Position numbers and translations under genes: made by a program
Shown here: piece by piece, positions 7,215-14,158 of the stretch
Numbering within the stretch: position 1 is the stretch's first letter
Layout: each line of letters opens with the position of its first letter
The notes under the pieces: generated by a model
Told to the model about the DNA's origin: nothing
Seen by the model: only the letters and a program-made list of their open reading frames with translations
Database searches by the model: none
Assembly (NCBI GenBank): GCA_020343715.1
Contig: CP070808.1
Coordinates: 1 to 20,461 of the forward strand
Origin: Thermoplasmata archaeon
GTDB lineage: Archaea; Thermoplasmatota; DTKX01; GCA-020343715
Direction of reading: 5' to 3'
Length of the DNA stretch: 20,461 nt

Positions 7215-9482
7215 CTACTTCTTCTTCATGAGGAAGCTGTGCATGCCCACGGCGGTCCTGTTCGCCTGGGCGATGGCCTCTATGACGGTCGCCGGTCCCA
7301 GCTCGTCGTCGCCGCACGCGAAGACGCCAGGCCGGGTGGTCATGAAGTTCTTGTCCACCGCGAAGGTGTTCCACCGGGTCAGGTCGATGCCCAGCTCCTC
7401 GGGGAGCCAGTCCAGGATGGGCTCTTGCGATATGGCCGGGATGATCCAGTCCAGCCCCACGTCGAACTCGGAGTCCTCGATGGGAATGGGCCGGCGGCGT
7501 CCCGACGAGTCGGGCTCGCCCAGCTTCATCTTTATGAGCCGCACGCCGGTGAGCTTGCCGCCCTCCTCGTGGAGCTCCGTGGGGTTGTGGAGGAACATGA
7601 ACTCGATGCCCTCCTCCATGGACTCCACGATCTCGATGTCGTTGGCGGGCATCTGCTCCCGGGCGCGCCGGTAGATGCAGTAGACCTTCAGGGCGCCCAG
7701 TCGCACCGAGGTGCGCAGGCAGTCCATGGCCACGTTGCCGCCTCCGACGACGCCCACGCGCCTTCCGATCTGGACCTCCTTGCCGAGGTTCACGTCCTTG
7801 AGGAACTCGGTGGCGGACATGACGCCGTCGATGCGGTCCTCGCCATCCAAACGGAGGGTCTTGGGCCGGTGGGCGCCGATGGCGACCAGGACGGCGTCGT
7901 AGTCCTCTATGAGCTTCTCCAGCGTAAGGTCGTTGCCGATGGACACGCCGGTGTTGTAAGTCACGCCCTGCTCCCGGATCCAGTTGATCTCCTGGTCCAG
8001 CTTCTCCACGGGCAGCCGGTAGTCGGGTATGCCGACGCGGAGCATGCCTCCCAGGACGGGCAGCTCCTCGAAGACCTCCACCTGGTGACCCTTGACCGAG
8101 AGGCGGTACGCCACCGTCAGGCCGGCGGGGCCGGAACCGACGATGGCGACCCGCTTGCCCGTCGGGGGCTCGCGGACCACGTTGGAGTGGGTCTCGATGT
8201 ACTGGTCCGATACGAAGCGCTTCAGCAGCCGTATCTGGATGGGCTCGCCGTTCTTACCGCGGCGGCACACATCCTGGCATGGGGCGGGGCACACGCGGCC
8301 CAATGTCCCGGGCAGGGGTGCCCGCTTGATGACCGTCTCCAGGGAGCCACGGAAGTCGCCCTCGCGGATCTGCCGGATGTACGTGGGCACGTCGATGTTG
8401 GCGGGGCAGGTCATGCGGCACGGGGCGTCGACGCAGTTCAGGCACCGGTCGGCCTCGGCCACAGCCTGCTCCTCGGTGAAGCCCTTTGCCACCTCCTCGA
8501 AGTGGGTCTTGCGGGTGTCAGCCGGTAGCACGTCCTCCTCCATGGCGATCTTGAGGGCGGTGTTGCACACCTCGGTGCACTTGTAGCACCGGATGCACTC
8601 GCCCCCGGGGATCAGGTAGTCGTAGGACTTTCGCTCCAGCAGCTCCTTCACGTCGTCGTCCAGGAAGTGGAAGTTCTTGTTGTAGAGGGGGTCGGGGTTG
8701 TCGTCGGTGGCGCCCACGGCCTCCCTGACCTCTGGGTCTTGGAGAAGCTTGTAGCGGGTCTCCTCCACGATGGGGATGTCCATGGGGCACGCCTTCTCGC
8801 AGCGGCGGCACTCGATGCACAGGTGGGGCTCGATGTACACCTTGTGGTATGACACCTTGTCAAGGAGCGCCAGGAATCCGCCCAGGGGGCAGTAGTACTT
8901 GCACCACATGCGAGGCTCGTACGAGTATGCCACCCATGAGAAGCCCACGAACAGTAGGATCGGAAGGAACGCCAGCACGGGCAGGCCCAGGAAGGCGGGC
9001 CCGGCGAAGCGGGCGAAGGTGCCGATGGGGCAGATGGCGCAGAAGAAGTAAGAGCCGAAGGCGAAGGACGCCAGCACGAAGCCCAGGAAGAACCCGTACT
9101 TGATGGTCCTGTCGCGGAGCGCGTTGAGGATGTAAGCGTCGGGCAGCTCCTTCTTCTCCTTCTTGATGGAGCCCACACCGTCCAGCCAGGTGCCGAAGGG
9201 GCATATCCAGCTGCAGAACGACCTGCCCATGATGAGGGTCAGGGCCAGGAGGACCACCACCGATATGCCGACCAGGATCAGCGCGTTCGTGGCGGCGAAG
9301 CCGAAGCCGTTACCCGCCCCTATGAAGAAGAACTGCAGCCCGTAGAAGGGGTCGACGAAGCAGAAGGTGCCAACCTGCATGTACCTGAGGAAGGCCAGGG
9401 GGAGTCCTACGAAGGCCACCACGAAGAAGGTGAGCCTCACGGCCAACCTCCATCGCTGCTTGCCCACGGTCCAAGGTACCAT
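7215..9482 (-). CDS. NapH-like membrane Fe-S / ferredoxin / GltD-like NAD(P)H-FAD oxidoreductase fusion
   Basis: This is a 755-residue fusion of three modules. Residues 1-205 are a NapH/CcoG-like membrane part with about five membrane helices and the motifs CSWICP (Cys90, Cys94), FCAICP (Cys148, Cys151) and CKYYCP (Cys194, Cys198). Residues 220-310 hold two ferredoxin clusters (Cys222/225/228/232 and Cys296/299/302/306). From 345 on it resembles GltD/NfnB-type subunits: Fe-S ligands CLNCVDAPCRMTC (347-359) and CPAPCQDVC (398-406), the FAD site VGSGPAGL (448-455), the NAD(P) site GGGNVAMD (580-587) and the closing GVFACGD (719-725). It should pass electrons between NAD(P)H and a membrane carrier. 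The ATG has GAGGTG seven bases upstream. It is the last gene of the eleven-gene operon and the only visible pyridine-nucleotide site. Direction of flow and acceptor are inferred. Confidence 0.88.
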   Translation of the reverse strand: MVPWTVGKQRWRLAVRLTFFVVAFVGLPLAFLRYMQVGTFCFVDPFYGLQFFFIGAGNGFGFAATNALILVGISVVVLLALTLIMGRSFCSWICPFGTWLDGVGSIKKEKKELPDAYILNALRDRTIKYGFFLGFVLASFAFGSYFFCAICPIGTFARFAGPAFLGLPVLAFLPILLFVGFSWVAYSYEPRMWCKYYCPLGGFLALLDKVSYHKVYIEPHLCIECRRCEKACPMDIPIVEETRYKLLQDPEVREAVGATDDNPDPLYNKNFHFLDDDVKELLERKSYDYLIPGGECIRCYKCTEVCNTALKIAMEEDVLPADTRKTHFEEVAKGFTEEQAVAEADRCLNCVDAPCRMTCPANIDVPTYIRQIREGDFRGSLETVIKRAPLPGTLGRVCPAPCQDVCRRGKNGEPIQIRLLKRFVSDQYIETHSNVVREPPTGKRVAIVGSGPAGLTVAYRLSVKGHQVEVFEELPVLGGMLRVGIPDYRLPVEKLDQEINWIREQGVTYNTGVSIGNDLTLEKLIEDYDAVLVAIGAHRPKTLRLDGEDRIDGVMSATEFLKDVNLGKEVQIGRRVGVVGGGNVAMDCLRTSVRLGALKVYCIYRRAREQMPANDIEIVESMEEGIEFMFLHNPTELHEEGGKLTGVRLIKMKLGEPDSSGRRRPIPIEDSEFDVGLDWIIPAISQEPILDWLPEELGIDLTRWNTFAVDKNFMTTRPGVFACGDDELGPATVIEAIAQANRTAVGMHSFLMKKK

Positions 9483-9493
9483 TTCACACCACC

Positions 9494-9748
9494 TCAGGTG
9501 AGGGCATATATCGCCCCTCCGCTCACCAGTCCACCCACCACGGCCCCGAAGAGGGCCGCGAAGTCAAGCGATCCGCCCACGAAGGAGAAGGCGACCCACA
9601 TGCACACGCCGCATATGGTGCCGGCTCCAAGCAGGGTGCCCAGGGCCTTTATGTCGGCCCCTCCCCGCTCCTCCTTCTCGTGGACCAGGCGCTCGGGTCC
9701 CACCTTGGGTTCTGATACGTCGGGAAGTCCCGTTTTATCGTCAGCCAT
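9494..9748 (-). CDS. Small membrane protein with two helices and an in-membrane CxxC
   Basis: This is an 84-residue protein. Residues 1-33 are polar and charged. Two membrane helices follow, near 36-57 and 62-82, separated by a short Gly/Ser turn. The first helix contains CGVC (Cys46 and Cys49), unusual in a membrane segment. The second is Gly-rich (GAVVGGLVSGG), suiting close packing. The start is set by GGAGGTGA five bases before the ATG at 9748; a longer in-frame extension overlaps the previous gene and is not credible. The protein ends 11 bases before the NapH-GltD fusion. Its place suggests a small structural or anchoring subunit of the complex. I do not recognise a family. Confidence 0.68.
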   Translation of the reverse strand: MADDKTGLPDVSEPKVGPERLVHEKEERGGADIKALGTLLGAGTICGVCMWVAFSFVGGSLDFAALFGAVVGGLVSGGAIYALT

Positions 9749-9762
9749 GCTTGTCACCTCCA

Positions 9763-9918
9763 TCATATGGCGAACATCAACAGGCCCACCACGATGCCTC
9801 CCATTATACCGCCCCTGTCGAAGGGCTTCAGTCCCAAGGCGATGTTGAACATCATCCCGCACAGCACCCCCGAGACGAGGAACACGATGAGGAGCATGAT
9901 CGTCGTAAACGCGTCCAT
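9763..9918 (-). CDS. Tiny hydrophobic membrane protein (51 residues)
   Basis: The frame runs from ATG 9918-9916 to TGA 9765-9763. Residues 4-26 are one membrane helix (IMLLIVFLVSGVLCGMMF) and residues 35-51 a shorter Gly-rich one (GGIMGGIVVGLLMF), joined by a short loop with Lys31, Asp34 and Arg35. GGGAGG lies about eight bases before the ATG. It fits exactly in the gap between the 249-residue membrane protein (ends 9923) and the 84-residue protein (starts 9748), leaving 4 and 14 bases. Spacing, ribosome-binding site and composition all support a real gene. Its role is unknown; most likely a minor membrane subunit of the same complex. Confidence 0.62.
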   Translation of the reverse strand: MDAFTTIMLLIVFLVSGVLCGMMFNIALGLKPFDRGGIMGGIVVGLLMFAI

Positions 9919-9922
9919 CTCA

Positions 9923-10672
9923 TCAGCCTCCCACGGGTTGCACGACGAGTGCGATCACCAGTGTGCAGATGCCCGTCGCGATCAGAATACCAGCACTCTG
10001 GGCCCTGGCCGACCGGCCTATGGGGAGACCCAGGTTCCCCTCCCCGATGCCCCCGATGCCGCCGAGGGTCGAGGGGCCGCACGAGGCGGCCGCGTTCACG
10101 ATGAAGCCCGCCACCAGGGCCGAGATCATCACCGAGGCCTCGTTGGACTCCAGGTCCAGACCGTAGGCCGCGGCCAGGGCGGCGGCGAACAGGAACACGC
10201 CCAGCATCAGCGCGGCCGCCAGGATGCGGCCGCAGGGCATGGGCATGATGGTGGGCATGTTGGCCAGGATGACGGCCACGCCCACCCAGCCGAGCAACGG
10301 TAGGCCGGGTACGATCTCGAACTCGGCCATGGCAGCCAGGCCCTTGATGAGCACGTCGAAGCCCCCCGCCAGGCCTAGAGCGCCGGCGATGAGGAAGCCG
10401 GCGGTCATTGCCATGATGGGGTGTAGGATTAGCCCTGCCATCAGGTCCTGCACCTTGGCCCGGCCGATGACCATGATGGCCACCGCCAGGATGATGAGGA
10501 CCGTCTGGATGGGGACCCTGATGTAGTCGGCGAAGATGATGATGACCACCAGCACGACCATGAATATCATGAGCGTCAGGCGACCCCGGTCCATCCGGGC
10601 CTTCTCGTCGGTGCGCCAAGGGCTGAGGATGAGCCGCTTCATGAGTCCCATCTGCTGGGCCTCCCCGGTCAT
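9923..10672 (-). CDS. Polytopic membrane protein with PCGR and SCGP motifs (paralogue 2)
   Basis: This is a 249-residue membrane protein with roughly six to seven hydrophobic segments after a charged N-terminus (residues 1-32). Three blocks are nearly identical to the preceding gene product: HPIMAMTAGFLIAGAL (84-99), NMPTIMPMPCGRILAAALM (138-156) and FIVNAAASCGPSTLGGIG (190-207). Cys147 and Cys198 are conserved in both. The layout of Gly- and Pro-broken hydrophobic motifs recalls the re-entrant loops of ion-transporter superfamily proteins, but I cannot name a family. The ATG at 10672 overlaps the previous stop (ATGA), with GGGGGTG five bases upstream. A second possible start, at the Met of residue 8, also has a good site (GGGGAGG). 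Role inferred: ion-conducting or quinone-binding subunit. Confidence 0.75.
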   Translation of the reverse strand: MTGEAQQMGLMKRLILSPWRTDEKARMDRGRLTLMIFMVVLVVIIIFADYIRVPIQTVLIILAVAIMVIGRAKVQDLMAGLILHPIMAMTAGFLIAGALGLAGGFDVLIKGLAAMAEFEIVPGLPLLGWVGVAVILANMPTIMPMPCGRILAAALMLGVFLFAAALAAAYGLDLESNEASVMISALVAGFIVNAAASCGPSTLGGIGGIGEGNLGLPIGRSARAQSAGILIATGICTLVIALVVQPVGG

Positions 10673-11895
10673 GGCCTCACCCCCCCGGCGGGCTTCTGGT
10701 CGGGGAACACATCCTTCTCCTTCTCCGCGGCCTTGCGCTCGGCCTCCAGCCGCTCCTCCTCCTCCTCGGCCAGGTCCGGCGGGACGGCCGTGGTGACGAA
10801 GCGCATCACCAGGGCGCACACGCCGGTGGCCAGGATGATGCCGATTTGCTGGGCGTCGGAGAGGCTGCCCGGAGGCAGTGCCGCCAGGCCCTCGCCTATG
10901 GTCCCGATGCCGCCTATCAGCGAGGGACCGCAGGACGCGGCGGCGTTGACGATGAACGGGAACACCACCACGGACACCAGTAGCGGCATCTGGAAGCTGC
11001 GGGCCACGCGGACGCCGAAGAACAGCGCCGCGGGCATCAGGGCCGCTGCCAGGATGCGACCGCAGGGCATGGCGATGATGGTCGGCAGGTTGGTGAGCAC
11101 AACCACCACTCCAACAATACCGAAGATGGGGGTCGCGCTCCCCTTGAACTTGAAGCTCTCCATCCGCTGCAGCCCGTCGGCGGCCGCCTCGAAGGCGCCC
11201 GCCGCCTCAAGGGCCCCCGCGACGAGGAACCCGGCGATGAGGGCCGTGATGGGATGGATGATTATCGTCGACGAAAGCTGTGTCAGGGTGAAGTGGGCCA
11301 CGCTGTCGTCCTGGGTCGACCCGATGTAGGCCAGGCCCATGATGATGAACGTGGTCAGTATCAGGGCGGGCTGCACCGGCAGCCGGTCCTGGGGGATGAT
11401 GCCCAGCACCGAGGCGATGATGACCCCGAAGAACAGGATGAGGGACACGGCGCCGATCATCAGGGCGGTTCCGGAGAGCTCGCCCACCTCGACCCCCGAG
11501 GGGTCCTTGACGTCGAAGGTCTCCGAGGCGGCGTTGTTCGAGGTGTCGGTGTCCCCGGGAACGTCGATGACGGCGGTGACGGTCACGTCACCCTTCCGGA
11601 GCGGCACCCACTCGAAGTCGAAGGACATCATGCCCGTGGTGTTGTTGAAGCTGAAGGTCTCGGAGCCCAGCTCCTCGGCCCCGGCGGTCACGGTGATGGT
11701 GCCGTCGGCCGTCTCGGCGTCCACGAGACCCCCCACGTCGGCCACGTCGGCGGTGACGGTGATGGTGGACCCGGTCCGCACGTTGTCGGTGTCGATGGTG
11801 AAGTCGACCCCCAGGTCGATCTCGGCGGCAGCGGGGATCGCCATGAGGCCCACGCACAGGGCGAGGGCCATCAGGACTATGACGGTCCTCCTCAT
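10669..11895 (-). CDS. Secreted CARDB-like domain fused to polytopic membrane domain (paralogue 1)
   Basis: This is a 408-residue protein. Residues 1-24 are a signal peptide (RRTVIVLMALALCVGLMAIPAAA minus its Met). Residues 25-130 form an extracytoplasmic beta-rich domain that looks like CARDB: VRTGSTITVTADVADVG, then DVTVTAVIDVPGDTDTSNN. A membrane domain follows from about 143 with around seven hydrophobic segments. It shares with the next gene the blocks HPITALIAGFLVAGAL (214-229), NLPTIIAMPCGRILAAALM (269-287, Cys278) and FIVNAAASCGPSLIGGIG (314-331, Cys322). The last 35 residues are a charged cytoplasmic tail (EEEEERLEAERKAAEKEK). The ATG at 11895 overlaps the previous stop. The DNA of the shared blocks is also alike, so a tandem duplication is likely. 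Function is unknown; probably the membrane core of the operon's complex. Confidence 0.75.
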   Translation of the reverse strand: MRRTVIVLMALALCVGLMAIPAAAEIDLGVDFTIDTDNVRTGSTITVTADVADVGGLVDAETADGTITVTAGAEELGSETFSFNNTTGMMSFDFEWVPLRKGDVTVTAVIDVPGDTDTSNNAASETFDVKDPSGVEVGELSGTALMIGAVSLILFFGVIIASVLGIIPQDRLPVQPALILTTFIIMGLAYIGSTQDDSVAHFTLTQLSSTIIIHPITALIAGFLVAGALEAAGAFEAAADGLQRMESFKFKGSATPIFGIVGVVVVLTNLPTIIAMPCGRILAAALMPAALFFGVRVARSFQMPLLVSVVVFPFIVNAAASCGPSLIGGIGTIGEGLAALPPGSLSDAQQIGIILATGVCALVMRFVTTAVPPDLAEEEEERLEAERKAAEKEKDVFPDQKPAGGVRP

Positions 11896-12296
11896 TCGGC
11901 CACCCCCTGTATGGAGCAGGCCTCGAGGTCGACGGGCTCCCCGTCGTTGGGCAGGCCCCTGCCGAACAGGTCGATGTACCGGCGGCCAATCCATCGGTCG
12001 CCGATGCGGTGGAGTCCGATCTGGGAGCCCAGCTTGACCCTGTCCATGCAGACCAGGCACGGGCTCATCTCGGTGGTCACCATCTCGCCGTCCTCGGTCC
12101 TGACGGTGGCCGTCAGGTGGGACTTGCAGTTGCGGATGGTGCCGCAGTTGCAGTCCCTCTCGGCGTTGAGCACCTGGTCCTGCACGGCCACCACGCGGCC
12201 CTTCTTCTGGGGCGCGAACCACATCTTGACGTCCATGAGGAGCAGGTAAAGGCCGAACAGTAGCAGGCCGTATATGACCCAGTCATTGACCGTCAT
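11892..12296 (-). CDS. Membrane-anchored Cys-containing small protein
   Basis: This is a 134-residue protein with one N-terminal membrane helix (residues 6-22) and a soluble domain. The domain contains six cysteines, five of them grouped: Cys49, Cys51 and Cys57 in CNCGTIRNC, and Cys80 and Cys83 in CLVC; Cys127 is near the end. Between them the sequence alternates in a beta-like way (LTATVRTEDGEMVTTEM). CxC plus CxxC could bind zinc or an iron-sulfur cluster. The context of redox proteins on all sides favours a metal or redox role, but this is inference. The ATG at 12296 overlaps the HdrB-like stop (ATGA), with GGGGGTG eight bases upstream. I recognise no family. Confidence 0.65.
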   Translation of the reverse strand: MTVNDWVIYGLLLFGLYLLLMDVKMWFAPQKKGRVVAVQDQVLNAERDCNCGTIRNCKSHLTATVRTEDGEMVTTEMSPCLVCMDRVKLGSQIGLHRIGDRWIGRRYIDLFGRGLPNDGEPVDLEACSIQGVAE

Positions 12297-13114
12297 AAGG
12301 AGTCCACCCCCTCGTAGACGTCCTTGAACATCATCGCCAGGTAGCTCTGGGGCGTGATGGCACGCATGCTGCAGTCCTCCTCCTTGCGGAGGCCCTCGTC
12401 GATCTGCAGCTCGCAGAAGGGGCAGGCCGCCAGCACGATGTCCGCCTCCGTCCTCCGGAGGCGCTTGATCTTGCGGGCGCGGATGGCGTACGACAGGTCC
12501 TTCTGTGAGGCGCGCACGCCACCACCGGCACCGCAGCACCTGTCGTGCTCGTCGCACTCAACCCATGTCTGGTTGGGCAACGCGTTGACGATGGTCTCGT
12601 GGATGGTGTTGCAGTCCACGGCCAGGCCCCTGTCCAGGTGGCAGGGGTCGTGGGCCGTCACCGTGAGCTCGGGCAGGGGATCGACCATGTCGGGGTGGAT
12701 GATCTCCCCGTTCTTGGCCAAGCTGTACAGCAGTTCCATGAAGTGGTACACCTTGATGCCCATGCGCTTGGCCTCTCCCTCGTGGAGCTGGGAGCCGCAG
12801 CCTGGGCACGCGCTTATGATGGTGTCGTAGCCCAACTTCTCGATGTTGAGCAGGTTGACGTTGCGCTGCTTGATCGACAGCTCCTCGCCGCCCGCCCTCA
12901 TGATGGGCGCACCGCAGCAGGACTCGTTGTCCATGGTGTTCCAGTCGAACCCGTACTTGTCCAGGATGAAGCGGGCGGTGTACCGGGACCCCACCATGCG
13001 GCGGGTCATCACGCAGCCCTCGAAGACGATGAACCGGCCCCACTGGGCGATGGTCTTCTCGGCCTTCCACGGCGGCGCCTTGGGCGCCTCCTCGGCAGCG
13101 GCGTCGTCCGCCAT
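12293..13114 (-). CDS. HdrB-like protein with two CCG domains
   Basis: This 273-residue cytoplasmic protein has two full cysteine-rich CCG motifs, as in HdrB, HdrD, GlpC, LutA and DsrK. The first is Cys34, then Cys66-Cys67 after 31 residues, then Cys103-x2-Cys106 after 35. The second is Cys158, Cys193-Cys194 after 34, and Cys231-x2-Cys234 after 36. These spacings fit the family pattern (C x31-39 CC x35-36 CxxC). In HdrB the two motifs hold non-cubane [4Fe-4S] clusters that act on a disulfide. There is no membrane segment or signal. The partner HdrC-like gene lies directly upstream, and the start codon shares one base with its stop (TGATG). HdrA is absent from the window. Disulfide or thiol chemistry, or quinone chemistry as in GlpC-like systems, is likely; the substrate is unknown. 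Confidence 0.88.
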   Translation of the reverse strand: MADDAAAEEAPKAPPWKAEKTIAQWGRFIVFEGCVMTRRMVGSRYTARFILDKYGFDWNTMDNESCCGAPIMRAGGEELSIKQRNVNLLNIEKLGYDTIISACPGCGSQLHEGEAKRMGIKVYHFMELLYSLAKNGEIIHPDMVDPLPELTVTAHDPCHLDRGLAVDCNTIHETIVNALPNQTWVECDEHDRCCGAGGGVRASQKDLSYAIRARKIKRLRRTEADIVLAACPFCELQIDEGLRKEEDCSMRAITPQSYLAMMFKDVYEGVDSL

Positions 13115-13662
13115 CAGGCCACCCCCTTGGGCTTGTCGCCCTCCTTCTTGATCTGGGTCCCGACGATCTTGCCGTACCCGTCCAGCATCTTCTTGATGTT
13201 CTTCTTCTGGTCGTGGATGTTGGGCTTCTGCAGCGGGATCTCGTCCAGCGTGTTGTTGTAGTTCTCCACCATGTTGATGAGGTGCTTGTGAGCGGCCATC
13301 TGCCCCAGGCTCACCGAGGCGAGGATGGACCGGAAGTGGTCCATGTCGTGCTTGACGTTGAGGCCCCTGGGACACGCGTTCACGCACGCCATGCACGAGG
13401 TGCAGGAGAACAACCTCCCATCCTCCGCCTTCTCGTTGTGACCGACCCGGGCGAGCACCTCTATCTCCTTGGGGCCCAGGTAGTTGTCCTTGAGCACGGA
13501 CCGCACCGGGCACTGTGCCACGCACTGCTGGCAGTCCATGCAGAGCACGGAGCTGTCGAAGCCCCGCTTGGCGGCGTACAGCATTATTATGATGGGCACG
13601 AAGGCCACGATGAAGCTGATGGCCGTGTAGACGGTGAAGGAGTCAAGGGGATTGATGGCCAC
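13114..13662 (-). CDS. HdrC-like membrane-anchored 2x[4Fe-4S] protein
   Basis: This is a 182-residue protein with an N-terminal membrane helix (residues 10-31) and two ferredoxin-type clusters: Cys41/44/47/51 in CMDCQQCVAQCP and Cys87/90/93/97 in CTSCMACVNACP. The C-terminal half is helical and basic (KKNIKKMLDGYGK), as in HdrC/GlpC-type electron-transfer subunits. The start is ambiguous. The GTG at 13671 lies inside the ribosome-binding site; the GTG at 13662 sits six bases after GGGGGTG, the arrangement seen at neighbouring junctions, so I use it. The protein should carry electrons to the two-CCG HdrB-like protein encoded immediately downstream. The short N-terminal anchor ties that pair to the membrane. 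Confidence 0.85.
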   Translation of the reverse strand: MAINPLDSFTVYTAISFIVAFVPIIIMLYAAKRGFDSSVLCMDCQQCVAQCPVRSVLKDNYLGPKEIEVLARVGHNEKAEDGRLFSCTSCMACVNACPRGLNVKHDMDHFRSILASVSLGQMAAHKHLINMVENYNNTLDEIPLQKPNIHDQKKNIKKMLDGYGKIVGTQIKKEGDKPKGVA

Positions 13663-13663
13663 G

Positions 13664-14158
13664 TCAACCACCCCCCTCGTCGTCGACCAGCTGGATGTCG
13701 GGCTCCGGCCTTGTGATGAGGCTAGTATTGATCTTCTCCCCCTTCCACCATGGTGATTTCTTGATGCCCGACTCGATGCCCCAACCGGTCCTCAGGGGCT
13801 CCATGGCCTGGGAGAGGGCCGAGGTGGGGCACACGGCGTAGCAGGCACCGCAGATGTCGTAGCCCGGGCACTTGTGGCGGGTTAGATCGTTTAGCTGTGG
13901 TAGTTGCCATCCCTCGGACTTGATGGCCTGGAACGGGCACTCGGTGATGCACACCCCGCATCTGGAGCAGGCCCCCATATACGCGGCGACGTCGATGGCC
14001 TTCATCTGCTCCGCCGTGAAGTGGCCGACCTCGCCCGAGCCCGGGACCTCCGCCGGGCCGATGGTCCGTTCGTTCACCCTGTTGACGTACCACCCGAAGA
14101 GGGCGGCAGCACCGGCGGCGGCGCCGATCTTCATGAAGTCCCTGCGATTGACGGGCAT
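13664..14158 (-). CDS. Tat-signal 2x[4Fe-4S] ferredoxin protein
   Basis: This is a 164-residue iron-sulfur protein. The N-terminus NRRDFMKIGAAAGAAALFGW (residues 4-23) is a textbook twin-arginine signal, so it is probably exported folded or anchored on the outer face. Two [4Fe-4S] sites follow: Cys64/67/70/74 in CSRCGVCITEC, and Cys97, Cys103, Cys106 and Cys110 in CPGYDICGACYAVC. The second has five residues between its first two cysteines. Together they resemble NrfC/HybA-type electron carriers, although shorter (only two clusters). The ATG at 14158 is preceded by GGAGGTG and overlaps the previous stop (TGATG). It follows another Tat-signal Fe-S protein. Likely role: electron relay on the outer side of the membrane. 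Confidence 0.84.
   Translation of the reverse strand: MPVNRRDFMKIGAAAGAAALFGWYVNRVNERTIGPAEVPGSGEVGHFTAEQMKAIDVAAYMGACSRCGVCITECPFQAIKSEGWQLPQLNDLTRHKCPGYDICGACYAVCPTSALSQAMEPLRTGWGIESGIKKSPWWKGEKINTSLITRPEPDIQLVDDEGGG

Noticed and set aside
7206..8528. A 440-residue plus-strand open frame opposite the fusion gene, and similar long antisense frames (420-1409 minus, 14233-15012 plus, 19133-19942 plus)
   Set aside because: They mirror real genes in a GC-rich genome, are rich in His, Arg, Gly and Pro, and lack motifs or ribosome-binding sites. The opposite strand carries clear protein families in each case.
10673..10819. N-terminal extension of the 249-residue membrane protein, and like extensions at 11896-12222, 12297-12557, 13115-13525, 14159-14704 and 19727-20218
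   Set aside because: Each extension only overlaps the upstream gene in another frame and has low-complexity Arg/Gly/Pro-rich sequence. The chosen starts have ribosome-binding sites and stop/start overlaps.
9494..11895. An Mtr-like (tetrahydromethanopterin S-methyltransferase) membrane complex, suggested by a mix of polytopic and tiny membrane proteins
   Set aside because: The PCGR and SCGP motifs do not resemble MtrC, MtrD or MtrE as I know them, there is no MtrA or MtrH, and the neighbours are redox proteins.
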